Shown: positions 34,522-43,242 of the stretch, piece after piece | Layout: each line of letters begins with the position of its first letter | How positions within the stretch are numbered: the stretch's first letter is position 1 | NCBI GenBank assembly: GCA_934796165.1 | Contig: CAKVOU010000010.1 | Location: forward strand, 22,716-86,715 | Reading direction: 5' to 3' | Origin: an uncultured Eubacteriales bacterium | Lineage (GTDB): Bacteria > Bacillota > Clostridia > Oscillospirales > CAG-272 | DNA length: 64,000 nucleotides | Notes under the pieces: model-generated | What the model was told of the DNA's origin: nothing | Seen by the model: only the letters and a program-made list of their open reading frames with translations | Databases searched by the model: none | Position numbers and translations under genes: made by a program

Positions 34522-35841
34522 TCAGAATTGCTCCGGCTCCGGGTAAGTCGGATCAAAGCGGCGGAGCATCCCGCGCGTCTTTTCGTCCACCGTCGCCGTG
34601 ACGAGCATTCCGTCCTCCGTATATTCAACAGTTTCCACCGTTGCGTTCCGGTAAAGCGTGTTCAGTGCGCCCGCATCTGCGTTGGGGATAAGGAAGACGA
34701 CCCTTTTCTTTCCCTCGTGCAAAAGCGTCGTCAGCTTTCCGATCATTTCGTCCACACCCTCGCCCGTTGCCGCGGAGATATACGCAACCTCCACACCCTC
34801 GGTCTTGGGGAACGGGCATTCGGGCGGCTCCTTGGTCCGGTCGCATTTGTTGAAGACGAACAGCGTCGGCTTCTCTCCCGCGCCGAGGTCGGAGAGAAGC
34901 TCCTCCGTCACCTTCAGGTGCGCCCGGTATTCCGGATCGGACGCGTCCACGAGAACGAGAAGGATATCGGCATATACCGCTTCGTCCAGCGTGGAACGGA
35001 ACGCCTTGATGAGATGGTGCGGAAGTTTGCGGATGAATCCGACCGTGTCGGAAAGCAGAATCCGTTCGCCGCCGGGAAGCGTATACTTTCTCGTCGTCGG
35101 GTCAAGCGTCGCAAAGAGTTTATCCTCCGCAAGGATTCCCGCGCCCGTCAGACGGTTGAGCAGCGTGGACTTGCCCGCGTTGGTATACCCGACAATGGCG
35201 ACCTTGGGAACGCCGCTCTTGTCCCGCGAGGTGCGCATGGTTTTTCTCGTCCGTTCAAGATCGTCCAGTTCCGCGCGGAGCGCCTCCATGCGGCGCTTCA
35301 TGTGACGGCGGTCGGTCTCCAGCTTGGATTCGCCGGGACCTCTCGTGCCGATTCCGCCGCCGAGACGCGACAGATCCTTGCCGTTTCCGGTCAGACGCGG
35401 CGCGGTATACTGGAGCTGTGCCAGTTCCACCTGCATTTTGCCCTCGCCCGTCGTCGCGTGGAGCGCGAAAATGTCGAGGATTAACATACTGCGGTCGATC
35501 ACGCGGACATCCCCGCCGATCTCCTCTTCCAGGTTTCTGATCTGCGAAGGAGACAATTCCACGTCAAAGACAACGAGGTCTGCCTCCTCGTTTTTGCAGA
35601 GTCCGGCAATTTCTTTGACCTTGCCGGAGCCGATCAGGGTTCTCGGATCGGGCGTTTGCAGGTTCTGGATCACCCGCGCGACGGCGGTTCCGCCTGCGGT
35701 GTCAAGCAGTCCCGAAAGCTCCTCCAGTTCGGCTTCCGCTTCATCCGTGGTCGTCCCCTGTGTGACGGCGCCCACCAGCACCGCGCGACTGCCCTCGGTC
35801 ATTTTGTTTTCGGTATTTGTATTCTGAATTGTTTCTGTCAT
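34522..35841 (-). CDS. hflX: ribosome-associated GTPase HflX
   Basis: HflX binds 50S and stalled or hibernating 70S ribosomes and splits them. The 439 residues contain the N-terminal HflX domain (LIGSGKVKEI, DVELSPSQIRNLE, GGIGTRGPGESKLE) and the G domain: P-loop GYTNAGKSTLLN near 217, DTVGFI, NKCD, and SAATGEG. The ATG at 35841 has AAAGGCGG upstream; the 34 further upstream in-frame residues are unlikely. Confidence 0.95.
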   Translation of the reverse strand: MTETIQNTNTENKMTEGSRAVLVGAVTQGTTTDEAEAELEELSGLLDTAGGTAVARVIQNLQTPDPRTLIGSGKVKEIAGLCKNEEADLVVFDVELSPSQIRNLEEEIGGDVRVIDRSMLILDIFALHATTGEGKMQVELAQLQYTAPRLTGNGKDLSRLGGGIGTRGPGESKLETDRRHMKRRMEALRAELDDLERTRKTMRTSRDKSGVPKVAIVGYTNAGKSTLLNRLTGAGILAEDKLFATLDPTTRKYTLPGGERILLSDTVGFIRKLPHHLIKAFRSTLDEAVYADILLVLVDASDPEYRAHLKVTEELLSDLGAGEKPTLFVFNKCDRTKEPPECPFPKTEGVEVAYISAATGEGVDEMIGKLTTLLHEGKKRVVFLIPNADAGALNTLYRNATVETVEYTEDGMLVTATVDEKTRGMLRRFDPTYPEPEQF

Positions 35842-35946
35842 GAAAAATTCCGCCTTTCTTTCGTTTGCCGTCATGCGGGCAACGGTGGATGATACTTCAC
35901 CGCCCGCGGATCCGACCGCCGTGCGGTCACGTTTCCCGCGCATACG

Positions 35947-35981
35947 AAAAAGGACAGACCGCGCCCAGCACGACCTGTCCT
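35947..35981 (-). terminator. intrinsic terminator after rpmE
   Basis: AGGACAG (35951-35957) pairs with CTGTCCT (35975-35981), with TTTTT following on the minus strand. The loop is 17 bases. Confidence 0.7.
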
Positions 35982-36003
35982 ATGCTCCGGTTCACCCGAA
36001 AAA

Positions 36004-36216
36004 TTACTGCTTCTGGGAAGCTGCAAGTCTTCTCTTGAACCGATCAACCTTACCGCCGACATCGACAAACTTCTGCTTGCCGGTGAAGAACGGATGGCAC
36101 TTCGAGCAAATTTCAACGCGGATCTCTCCGCCCTTGGTGGATCTGGTCTCAACCGTTTCGCCGCACGCGCACTTGATGATGCACTTTTCGTAGCTGGGAT
36201 GGATTCCGTCTTTCAT
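36004..36216 (-). CDS. rpmE: ribosomal protein bL31
   Basis: The 70-residue protein is the zinc-binding (C+) form, with Cys at 16, 18, 37 and 40 (CACG and CSKC). KDGIHPSYE at the start and GKQKFVDVGGKVDRFKRR near the end are the family signatures. Its own promoter and terminator make it a single-gene transcript. No zinc-independent paralogue is in the window. Confidence 0.97.
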   Translation of the reverse strand: MKDGIHPSYEKCIIKCACGETVETRSTKGGEIRVEICSKCHPFFTGKQKFVDVGGKVDRFKRRLAASQKQ

Positions 36217-36276
36217 GACACATTTTACCTCGTTCGATGAATTCCGATGTAAGTTGGCATCGGTACACGAGAAGAT

Positions 36277-36305
36277 ATTATATCACAGTTTTTTTTCGAT
36301 TGCAA
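36277..36305 (-). promoter_or_regulatory. sigma-A promoter of rpmE
   Basis: TTGCAA (36300-36305) and TATAAT (36277-36282) on the minus strand are 17 bp apart. Confidence 0.82.
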
Positions 36306-36387
36306 GAGTTTTTTTGAAATTTGTCAGAAAAACCGTTGTTACGTCATTCTCCCGCCATCGCCGGTCAATGCGGAGAGACAGTACGCA

Positions 36388-37095
36388 TCAAATCTTCCCC
36401 GTCACCTCGCGGCGCAGACCGGCGAGGATCTTTTTTTCGAGACGGGAAATATAGGATTGGGAGATCCCCATGAGATCGGCAATTTCCTTCTGGGTCATTT
36501 CGCGCCTGCCGGACAGCCCGTAACGAAGCTCGATAATCAGGCGTTCGCGCTCCTCAAGCCCCGCCACCGCTTCCCGGATCACGCGGCGCTCCTCTCTCTT
36601 TTCCAGCTCATAGGATACGTTTTCCTCATCGGTGCCGAGCACATCGGAGAGGAGCAGCTCGTTTCCGTCCCAATCCACATTGAGCGGCTCATCGATGGAG
36701 ACCTCGCACCGGCTTCCGCCCTTTTTGCGCAGAAACATGAGGATTTCGTTTTCGATACAGCGGGACGCGTAGGTCGCGAGCTTGATGTTCTTGTCTGCGC
36801 GGAATGTGTTGATTGCCTTGACCAGTCCGAGCGTTCCGATGGAGATCAGGTCCTCGATTCCGACGCCGGTATTTTCAAATCGCTTGGCGATATAGACCAC
36901 CAGACGGAGGTTGTGTTCGACCAGAAGATTTCTTGCCCGCTCGTCATCCGGCAGGCGGGAGATCGCCTCGCTCTCCTCTTCGTGTGACAGCGGCGCCGGG
37001 AGCACGTCCGGACCGTTGACATAAAAAACACCCTTCCGTTTCCGACGGAGAAACCATGCTTCAAACAAGTTTTTCAGCTTTTCAATAATTTTCAT
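36388..37095 (-). CDS. sigE: sporulation sigma factor sigma-E (pro-form)
   Basis: Sigma-E drives mother-cell gene expression early in sporulation. The 235 residues begin with a basic, amphipathic pro-sequence (MKIIEKLKNLFEAWFLRRKR) that tethers it to the membrane until it is cut. LLVEHNLRLVVYIAKRFENTG, DLISIGTLGLVKAINTF and the C-terminal MTQKEIADLMGISQSYISRLEKKIL follow. It is encoded directly after its processing protease gene spoIIGA, and AAGGAG precedes it. sigG is not adjacent here. Confidence 0.95.
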   Translation of the reverse strand: MKIIEKLKNLFEAWFLRRKRKGVFYVNGPDVLPAPLSHEEESEAISRLPDDERARNLLVEHNLRLVVYIAKRFENTGVGIEDLISIGTLGLVKAINTFRADKNIKLATYASRCIENEILMFLRKKGGSRCEVSIDEPLNVDWDGNELLLSDVLGTDEENVSYELEKREERRVIREAVAGLEERERLIIELRYGLSGRREMTQKEIADLMGISQSYISRLEKKILAGLRREVTGKI

Positions 37096-37127
37096 ATGTA
37101 CAAAGCTCCTTCCGTTATGTTCGGTAC

Positions 37128-37997
37128 TTACAGATCGGTTTCCGGCGGAAGCAGGGCTTCATAACCGGGGACACGAAGATCCGTCGGGGCAAACAGCGCG
37201 TCGATCTCCCGCGTTCCGCGCGAATCGGTCACGGTGACGCGTTCCGGAAGAATCCCGATCAGCATTCCGTCCCCGGTCGCCGTGTGTGACGGAATCAGCC
37301 GGATACGCAGACCGCCGCACGCGGATCGGAAATCCTCCGAGGTAAAGTCCCCGCGGCGGATCACACCGGCAAGTCCCGGCGGAAGAAGCACCGAAACCGG
37401 GTGAAGCGCGGTCAGAATTACGGGCTTCCCGCTGACGGGATCGCGGAGCAGGTTTCCGCTGTCCACCTTGGCGCGCAGGCTGACTTCTCTTCCCCGGCAG
37501 TTGATCCCGACCGTCGCCGTCTGTTCCCCGGCGCTTTTGCGGAAGAACTTCCCGACCGTTCCGGCAACCGCCGCCGAAACCGCGGCAAGAAGCGCGAACA
37601 ACCACGCGGACAACCCGTCTTTTCCGATCACTTCAAGCGGCAGACCGAGGTGGTTGAGGAGCGAACAGAACGCGGTCATGAGTCCCCCGAGCAATGCGGA
37701 AATGCCGAAATACACGCCGGCGGAAACCAGATAATTGCGGAACGCCTCACCGCGCTTTGCATACACGATTGCGCACATAACGGCGCAGACCGTTATATCG
37801 GCAAGGAACGCCGTAACCTTCCCGACCGGCAGAAAAACCGCCGCGACCGCATAAAGTGCGCCCAGCACCGACGCAAGCAGCATCCGGAAGGCGCGGGGTT
37901 TTCGGTGCAGGATTCCGTTTGTCAGGTAGAAGCACAGATAATCCATGCTGAGGTTGACTAAAAACAGAATATCCGCGTAAACATCGGTTCCGTACAT
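37128..37997 (-). CDS. spoIIGA: sigma-E processing peptidase SpoIIGA
   Basis: SpoIIGA is a membrane-bound aspartic protease that removes the pro-sequence of sigma-E after a forespore signal. The 289 residues have five hydrophobic segments in the first 150 and a cytoplasmic protease half with the catalytic Asp179 in KVDSGNLLRDP. GGGGGTGAG precedes the ATG. The pair indicates an endospore-forming lineage. Confidence 0.95.
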   Translation of the reverse strand: MYGTDVYADILFLVNLSMDYLCFYLTNGILHRKPRAFRMLLASVLGALYAVAAVFLPVGKVTAFLADITVCAVMCAIVYAKRGEAFRNYLVSAGVYFGISALLGGLMTAFCSLLNHLGLPLEVIGKDGLSAWLFALLAAVSAAVAGTVGKFFRKSAGEQTATVGINCRGREVSLRAKVDSGNLLRDPVSGKPVILTALHPVSVLLPPGLAGVIRRGDFTSEDFRSACGGLRIRLIPSHTATGDGMLIGILPERVTVTDSRGTREIDALFAPTDLRVPGYEALLPPETDL

Positions 37998-38100
37998 TTT
38001 CTCACCCCCGCTTCAGCATAGCACACCTTGTCCGGGAAATCTGTCGTTCCGGGGACATCGGAAAAATATATGCAGGTGGGGGGTGAAACTATGACAAACA

Positions 38101-38153
38101 AAAAAACGCCGCCCGGTCCATCCACTGCCACAGGCAGTCCGGATGGACCGGGC
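38101..38153 (-). terminator. intrinsic terminator after the MerR gene
   Basis: A 13-bp outer stem (38111-38123 with 38141-38153), with an inner ACTGCC/GGCAGT stem, is followed on the minus strand by a T6 tract. Confidence 0.88.
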
Positions 38154-38174
38154 ACAAGCGCAGGCGAGTCTGTT

Positions 38175-38600
38175 TTACTCGTCATACATTCTCTCTTTAT
38201 AGTCCTCCCACTGCGGAAGCGGCAGGTGATCGGTCAGGCTTCCCCGGATATCCTCATAATAATGGATTTTCCGCAGTACGTGGGCATAGTTCTCTTTCAG
38301 TTGCCTGATCTGCGCCGCCGCACAATCCCTGCGCTGCCGCAAAAGTGCCAGGATGTCATCCAGGTGCGCCGATTCATCCGTTTCATACGCAAAGAACTGT
38401 TTGAGTTCGGCAATCGTCATCCCCGTGTTCTTAAAGCAGCAGATGGTTTTGAGTCGGTTTACATGACCGTCCGTAAAAATGCGCTGCCCGGACGCGGTTC
38501 TTGCAACGTCGGTCAGGATCCCCTCGTCCTCGTAATACCGGATGGTCGATGCGGGGAGCCCGAACAGTTTCGAAATTTCCCGGATCGTATATTCTTTCAT
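38175..38600 (-). CDS. MerR-family transcriptional regulator
   Basis: The 141-residue protein has the MerR winged helix at the N-terminus (YTIREISKLFGLPASTIRYYEDEGIL), a GMTIAELKQFFAY segment and a long C-terminal dimerisation helix. Metal-binding cysteines are lacking; it resembles the AdhR/NmlR-type regulators of reductase genes. ATG at 38600 follows GGGAGG. The divergent aldo/keto reductase gene has a matching long-spacer promoter, so that gene is the likely target. Confidence 0.9.
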   Translation of the reverse strand: MKEYTIREISKLFGLPASTIRYYEDEGILTDVARTASGQRIFTDGHVNRLKTICCFKNTGMTIAELKQFFAYETDESAHLDDILALLRQRRDCAAAQIRQLKENYAHVLRKIHYYEDIRGSLTDHLPLPQWEDYKERMYDE

Positions 38601-38637
38601 CCTTCCGTTCCTCCCGAAATTTTTTTGAAAAACCCTC

Positions 38638-38668
38638 TTGACTTCAAGTATACTTGAAGTGATAGAAT
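38638..38668 (+). promoter_or_regulatory. MerR-type promoter with 19-bp spacer and perfect dyad
   Basis: TTGACT (38638-38643) and TAGAAT (38663-38668) are 19 bp apart. The perfect 20-bp palindrome ACTTCAAGTATACTTGAAGT (38641-38660) fills the spacer. This is the standard arrangement in which MerR proteins twist the DNA to activate. Confidence 0.88.
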
Positions 38669-38704
38669 TTGTAAAGAACAATTTTTATATGGGGAGGAAT
38701 CATC

Positions 38705-39697
38705 ATGTATCAGGCACAGGACACGCGCTATCAGTCCATGCAATATTCGCACTGCGGAAAGAGCGGACTGCAGCTTCCTGCCGTTTCACTCGGCTTCTGG
38801 CACAACTTCGGCGATTCGTCGCTCTATGAGAACATGAAACAGCTCTGCTTCACTGCCTTCGACCACGGAATCACGCATTTCGATCTGGCAAACAACTACG
38901 GACCGAACCCCGGGAGCGCCGAACGGAACCTGGGGCGCATTCTCCGCGAGGAGCTTGGTGCCTACCGTGACGAGCTGATCATCAGCACGAAGGCTGGCTA
39001 CGAGATGTGGGACGGACCTTACGGAAACTGGGGCAGCAGGAAGTATCTTCTCGCAAGCCTTGACCAGAGCTTACAGCGCATGGGGCTTCCTTATGTGGAT
39101 ATTTTCTATCACCACCGCATGGACCCCGAAACCCCGCTTGAGGAGACCATGGGCGCGCTCGCGCAGGCGGTCACGGCAGGTAAGGCTCTGTACGTCGGTC
39201 TCTCCAATTATGACGGCGAGACCATGGAAAAAGCCTGCAAAATTCTGAACGAGCTTCACTGCCCGTTCATCATCAACCAGAACCGTTACTCCATTTTTGA
39301 CCGTACCATCGAGCAAAACGGTCTGAAGGAAACCGCCGCCCGGCTTGAAAAGGGCATCATTGCCTTCAGTCCCCTGGCGCAGGGAATGCTGACGGACCGG
39401 TATCTGCACGGCATTCCGGAAGACAGCCGCATCAGAACGGACGGACGTTTCCTGCACGCGGCAGATCTGACGGAAAAGCGTCTGCACCAGATCAGCGCCC
39501 TCAATGAAGTTGCATCCACCCGCGGACAGACACTTGCCGAAATGGCACTCAGCTGGATTCTGCGCGACGGGATCGTGACAAGTGTCCTGATCGGCGCATC
39601 CAAGCCGTCTCAGATCCTGGACAATATCAAGGCGTTGGAGAATACTTCTTTTTCCAAAGAAGAACAGGAAAAGATTGATCGGATTACGGAAATGTGA
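38705..39697 (+). CDS. aldo/keto reductase (YghZ-like)
   Basis: The 330-residue NADPH-dependent reductase has the AKR tetrad in context: Asp60 and Tyr65 in FDLANNYG, Lys96 in STKAGYE, and the His in YHHRMD (136-137). GLSNYDGE and the C-terminal VLIGASKPSQI cofactor motif follow. It resembles the YghZ/Kv-beta branch, which reduces small aldehydes such as methylglyoxal or L-glyceraldehyde 3-phosphate. GGGGAGG precedes the ATG. Control by the divergent MerR protein suggests induction by reactive aldehydes (inference). Confidence 0.92.
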   Translation: MYQAQDTRYQSMQYSHCGKSGLQLPAVSLGFWHNFGDSSLYENMKQLCFTAFDHGITHFDLANNYGPNPGSAERNLGRILREELGAYRDELIISTKAGYEMWDGPYGNWGSRKYLLASLDQSLQRMGLPYVDIFYHHRMDPETPLEETMGALAQAVTAGKALYVGLSNYDGETMEKACKILNELHCPFIINQNRYSIFDRTIEQNGLKETAARLEKGIIAFSPLAQGMLTDRYLHGIPEDSRIRTDGRFLHAADLTEKRLHQISALNEVASTRGQTLAEMALSWILRDGIVTSVLIGASKPSQILDNIKALENTSFSKEEQEKIDRITEM

Positions 39698-39973
39698 TTT
39701 TCCAAAAAGTCTTGCAGGTGGTTTCCGGGCAAGCGAAATGTGTGTTGTCGGCACCCTGCGAAAAAACAAAAACGCCTTCCGAATGGAAAGTGTGAAAATT
39801 CAAATGCTCGGGATGTCGCCTACGAGAACAGTCTCCGCTACGCTCCGACGCAAGATTTGCTGACGCAAACTTGCTTCCGGATGCCACCGGCAGTCCGAAT
39901 GTTCCGAACCCATGCGCAAGCGGGGTTGTTTTGTGGATTCAGAGTTCTCTGCGCTTGCGCTGTGCCATAGCGA
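39698..39973. other. intergenic stretch with decayed terminator-like sequence
   Basis: No gene is recognised. At 39771-39794 an imperfect copy of the tRNA-Glu terminator core (CCTTCC-GAAT-GGAAAG) occurs. A 9-bp inverted repeat GCGCAAGCG/CGCTTGCGC lies at 39914-39922 and 39952-39960. Confidence 0.5.
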
Positions 39974-40039
39974 GTAGGGGTCACCAGCACAAAAAACACC
40001 TTCCATTCGGAAGGTGTTTTTTGTGCTGGTGACCCCTAC
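39974..40039. repeat. perfect 31-bp inverted repeat including the 3' end of tRNA-Glu
   Basis: Arms 39974-40004 and 40009-40039 are exact reverse complements around ATTC. The inner 14 bp (CACCTTCC core with A6/T6) form the tRNA terminator. The outer 17 bp are a mirrored copy of GTAGGGGTCACCA plus GCAC, the last 13 bases of the tRNA and four more. Confidence 0.92.
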
Positions 40040-40101
40040 GGGAATCGAACCCATATCTTCGCCGTGAGAGGGCGACGTCTTAACCGTTTGACTAAGGGGC
40101 C
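40027..40101 (-). tRNA. tRNA-Glu (anticodon CTC), CCA encoded
   Basis: Read on the minus strand, the acceptor GGCCCCT pairs with AGGGGTC, followed by A and CCA. The anticodon arm is TCGCC-CTCTCAC-GGCGA, giving CTC. The T arm holds GGTTCGATTCC. Sequence and shape match bacterial tRNA-Glu. It has its own promoter. Confidence 0.95.
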
Positions 40102-40120
40102 GGATTTCGGCGACTTTTGT

Positions 40121-40149
40121 ATTATATCACATCAATCGCCGGAATGCAA
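40121..40149 (-). promoter_or_regulatory. promoter of tRNA-Glu
   Basis: TTGCAT (40144-40149) and TATAAT (40121-40126) on the minus strand have a 17-bp spacer. The -10 box ends about 20 bases before the tRNA. Confidence 0.82.
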
Positions 40150-40245
40150 GACTTTTTTCAAAATTTCTGATAATTTTTTTGTATGATCGGCTTTACCCGT
40201 TTTCCGGTTCGCAGAAAGCCCTGTTCGGGTGAGGTACCACGTCGT

Positions 40246-40860
40246 TCAATCCGGCTGTTTATCCGGGTCAGGCTCCCTTCCGACTGCGGCAAGATAACCG
40301 CTATAATCCGTCACGGTGCGGAGCGCCGCAAGAAGCGCGTTCGGGGTCATGCCCGCGGGCAGGTCAAATTTCGCGGCAATCTCGTCCCGCCTCACGGTGC
40401 TGTTTTCCCCGCCGGTCAACCCGTCAATATAAAAATCCGTTTTGGAAAGCGGATTCTCCGCATAGGCGCGGTACTTCTCCGGGTCACAGTACGGCTTGAG
40501 CAGGTCGTAGAGCAGGTCGTTTTCCATGCCCTCCACCCCGAGGTATCCGTCGGCAGAGGGGGCTTCCTTGCGCTTTTCCTTCCCTTTGATCTGGGGAATG
40601 TACAGCTGAATCAGGCGGTCAGCCGGCAGGGCGCGGGTAATATACGACCGGATCAGCTTCCCCGCCCCGTCGCTGTCGGTGAGCAGGATCAGGGGCGTGG
40701 ATTTTGCAAGCGCGCGGATGACCGCGAGTTTTTCCTTCTGATTGAACACACCGAAGCCGTCCGTCCGGATCACGCGGCAATCCGCGACCGAAAGGAGGCG
40801 AAGACAATCGTACTTTCCCTCCACGATAACGGGATACGGCAGCTTGAGTTTTTCTTTCAT
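40246..40860 (-). CDS. rnmV: ribonuclease M5-like Toprim protein
   Basis: RNase M5 trims the 5S rRNA precursor. The 204-residue product has the Toprim acids in VIVEGKYDCLRL and LLTDSDGAGKLIRSYI, then LGVEGMENDLLYDLL, then a C-terminal DUF4093-type domain ending in a TPNALLAALRTVTDYSGY helix. AGGTGG precedes the ATG. It follows uppP by 12 bases. No 5S rRNA gene is in the window, so the role rests on family membership. Confidence 0.87.
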   Translation of the reverse strand: MKEKLKLPYPVIVEGKYDCLRLLSVADCRVIRTDGFGVFNQKEKLAVIRALAKSTPLILLTDSDGAGKLIRSYITRALPADRLIQLYIPQIKGKEKRKEAPSADGYLGVEGMENDLLYDLLKPYCDPEKYRAYAENPLSKTDFYIDGLTGGENSTVRRDEIAAKFDLPAGMTPNALLAALRTVTDYSGYLAAVGREPDPDKQPD

Positions 40861-40872
40861 AGTTTCCACCTG

Positions 40873-41763
40873 TCAGGCACGGGAGAAGAGGAAGAATCCG
40901 AGCACCAGCAGACCGAGCGCAATGCGGTAAATGCCGAATGCGGAGAAGGAATGCTTCCTGACAAAATCCATAAGGAAACGAATGGCGATCATGGAGACCG
41001 CAAAAGAGACGATACAGCCAACGAGAAGGACCGCCCATGCAAGTCCCGGAACCGAAACGCCCTCCCCGGAAACGTATCTGAAGAAACCAAGCGCCTTGAC
41101 AAGGCTTGCGCCTGCCATGACGGGAATCGCCATAAAAAAGGAGAACTCCGCCGCGGCGGTGCGGGAAAGCCCCATGCACATACCGCCGAGGATGGTGGAA
41201 CCCGAACGCGAGGTGCCGGGAATCATGGACAGCGCCTGAAACGCTCCCATTCCGAGTGCATGGCGGCAGGTCACTCTGTCCACGGTCTCGACACGGTTCG
41301 CTTTTCCCTTCCGCAGTTTCTCAATCACAATGAACAGGATCCCGTACACAATGAGGGCAACGGCAACGACGACACTGTTGTACAGCCAGCCGTTGATGTC
41401 CTTTCCGGTAATCTTTTCAAGCAGTTTGTCGCCGACCACGCCGATCAGTCCCGCGGGGATACTGGCGATGAGCACCTTGCCCCAGAGAACCCATGTACTC
41501 TTTTTCTCTTCCCGGGTCTTGGACGGAGAAAACGGCCAGAGCTTATGAAAGAACAGCACGACGACCGCAAGGATCGCGCCGAGCTGGATGACGACCTCGA
41601 ACATTTCGGAGAATTCCGCGTTGAAGGTCTCGTCGCCGAGCCGGAACGGGATTAGGTCTCCGATGAGGATGAGGTGCCCCGTGGACGACACGGGGAGCCA
41701 TTCTGTAATTCCTTCGATGATGCCGTACAGCACGGCTTTGAGTATCTCAAACAGTTTATCCAT
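40873..41763 (-). CDS. uppP: undecaprenyl-diphosphatase
   Basis: UppP (BacA) recycles the lipid carrier for peptidoglycan by removing a phosphate from undecaprenyl diphosphate. The 296-residue, multi-helix protein has the N-terminal active-site segment GIIEGITEWLPVSSTGHL and the PGTSRSGSTI phosphate-binding loop. AGGGGAG precedes the ATG. It follows the U32 gene by 62 bases in the same transcript. Confidence 0.95.
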   Translation of the reverse strand: MDKLFEILKAVLYGIIEGITEWLPVSSTGHLILIGDLIPFRLGDETFNAEFSEMFEVVIQLGAILAVVVLFFHKLWPFSPSKTREEKKSTWVLWGKVLIASIPAGLIGVVGDKLLEKITGKDINGWLYNSVVVAVALIVYGILFIVIEKLRKGKANRVETVDRVTCRHALGMGAFQALSMIPGTSRSGSTILGGMCMGLSRTAAAEFSFFMAIPVMAGASLVKALGFFRYVSGEGVSVPGLAWAVLLVGCIVSFAVSMIAIRFLMDFVRKHSFSAFGIYRIALGLLVLGFFLFSRA

Positions 41764-41825
41764 GCAAAGGTTCTCCCCTTTCGGTTCGCATGATTCGGAA
41801 TCCGCCCGGGCGGTTCACTCGTTTG

Positions 41826-43124
41826 TCAGCATTTTTTCGGCTCCGGCGCGCGCGGGGTAAACCCTTTTGCGTCGCCCGCGCGGAGAATGTCGCTGGGATG
41901 CACGTCAAACGGCACGCGGCAGAAAAAAATCATAGACGGGTGCGGTGCCGCCGGAATGGGGGTACCGTCCTCCGCGTACAGCTCGGTCACGGAGAACGCC
42001 CGCCCGACAAGCCCGGGAGAAATGATCTCCGCGGTGTCCCCGACGGACATCTTGTTCTTCTGACGGAAACGGTAGATTCTTCCCTCCTCCGTCACAACCG
42101 GAACAGGCAGCTGCGGCATCTTTGCATCAGTATATTCGGTCGCGGTCGCAAAGTATGCCTTTTCGCGGAGGTAGCCGCAGGCGCTGACGATCTGGGGATT
42201 CTCCATCGGATTATCGAGATAAAAGCCCGTCGCGTACTCTCGGTGGGAAACGCTGTCCAGCTCGTCCATCCAGCGGGGATCAAAGGTATAATGCTCCGGA
42301 TCGCGGAGGTACGCATCCATTGCCATGCGGTAGGTATTGGTCACGACGGCGGTATAATACGCGCTCTTCATGCGCCCCTCAATTTTGAAGGAATCAATGC
42401 CGCTCTTCATCAGCTCAGGGATAATGCCGATGGTACACATATCCTTGGAGGACATAATGAAGGTGCCGAGTTCGGTCTCCTCGATCGGAATGGGCATATC
42501 GGGACGTTTTTCCTCGTACAGGACATAGTTCCAGCGGCAGGGCTGGGAGCAGGTACCGCGGTTACCGTCGCGCCCGTTCATGAGGTTGGCAAGCAGACAT
42601 CTGCCGCTGTACGACACGCACATGGAGCCGTGGATGAAGGCTTCCAGCTCTACCTCTTTCGGCAGTGCGTCACGGATGGCGCGGATCTCGGAAAAGCGGA
42701 GCTCTCTTGCGAGGACCAACCGCTTGGCGCCGAGCGAAGCCCAGGCAAGCGCGGCTTCCGGGCTGACGATGCTTGCCTGCGTGGAAATGTGAATCTCCAT
42801 GTCGGGAAGCAACTGCTTCACCACAGAAATCACGCCCATATCCGCGACGATCATCGCGTCGATTCCCGCATCACGGATATCCGCGAGGAACCGGCGGAGC
42901 GCCGGATACTCATCGGTGCGCGGCATGGTGTTGACCGTCAGGTACAGCTTCTTTCCGAGCGAGTGTACCAGCTCTGCGGCACGATAGATCTCCTCCACCG
43001 TGAAGTTATCCGCCGCCGAACGCATTCCGAACTGCTTGCCGGCAAGATAGACTGCGTCCGCGCCGTAGCGCAGCGCCGCCTCCAATTTTTCAAAATTCCC
43101 CGCAGGGGACAAAAGCTCCGGCAT
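41826..43124 (-). CDS. U32-family protein (TrhP-type tRNA hydroxylation)
   Basis: The 432-residue protein matches peptidase U32 family proteins, now known to hydroxylate U34 of certain tRNAs (ho5U) using prephenate. The N-terminus reads MPELLSPAGNFEKLEAALRYGADAVY. The family signature EAFIHGSMCVSYSGRCLLAN is near 160, and Cys in GTCSQPCRW supports a metal or Fe-S site. ATG at 43124 follows AAGGAG. It is the first gene of the U32-uppP-rnmV transcript. Confidence 0.92.
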   Translation of the reverse strand: MPELLSPAGNFEKLEAALRYGADAVYLAGKQFGMRSAADNFTVEEIYRAAELVHSLGKKLYLTVNTMPRTDEYPALRRFLADIRDAGIDAMIVADMGVISVVKQLLPDMEIHISTQASIVSPEAALAWASLGAKRLVLARELRFSEIRAIRDALPKEVELEAFIHGSMCVSYSGRCLLANLMNGRDGNRGTCSQPCRWNYVLYEEKRPDMPIPIEETELGTFIMSSKDMCTIGIIPELMKSGIDSFKIEGRMKSAYYTAVVTNTYRMAMDAYLRDPEHYTFDPRWMDELDSVSHREYATGFYLDNPMENPQIVSACGYLREKAYFATATEYTDAKMPQLPVPVVTEEGRIYRFRQKNKMSVGDTAEIISPGLVGRAFSVTELYAEDGTPIPAAPHPSMIFFCRVPFDVHPSDILRAGDAKGFTPRAPEPKKC

Positions 43125-43242
43125 CCCGTTCTCCTTCCGGCACACACGCCGTGTCGCGCGTCGTGCAATCGTACTTTTCTCTCGTATCGTTTCTTCCCGC
43201 GCGCCGTGCATACAACGCGCAGACCCTGGTTTCATCCTCTTT

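Noticed and set aside
38015..38047. A spoIIG-like promoter with a Spo0A box (ACGACA, 21-bp spacer, TATGCT; TGTCGTT core)
   Set aside because: The box matches only the core TGTCG and the -10 is poor; the long spacer is suggestive but too weak to annotate.
39698..40101. An integrated element at tRNA-Glu
   Set aside because: The mirrored tRNA end is suggestive, but no integrase, phage or conjugation gene lies on either side.
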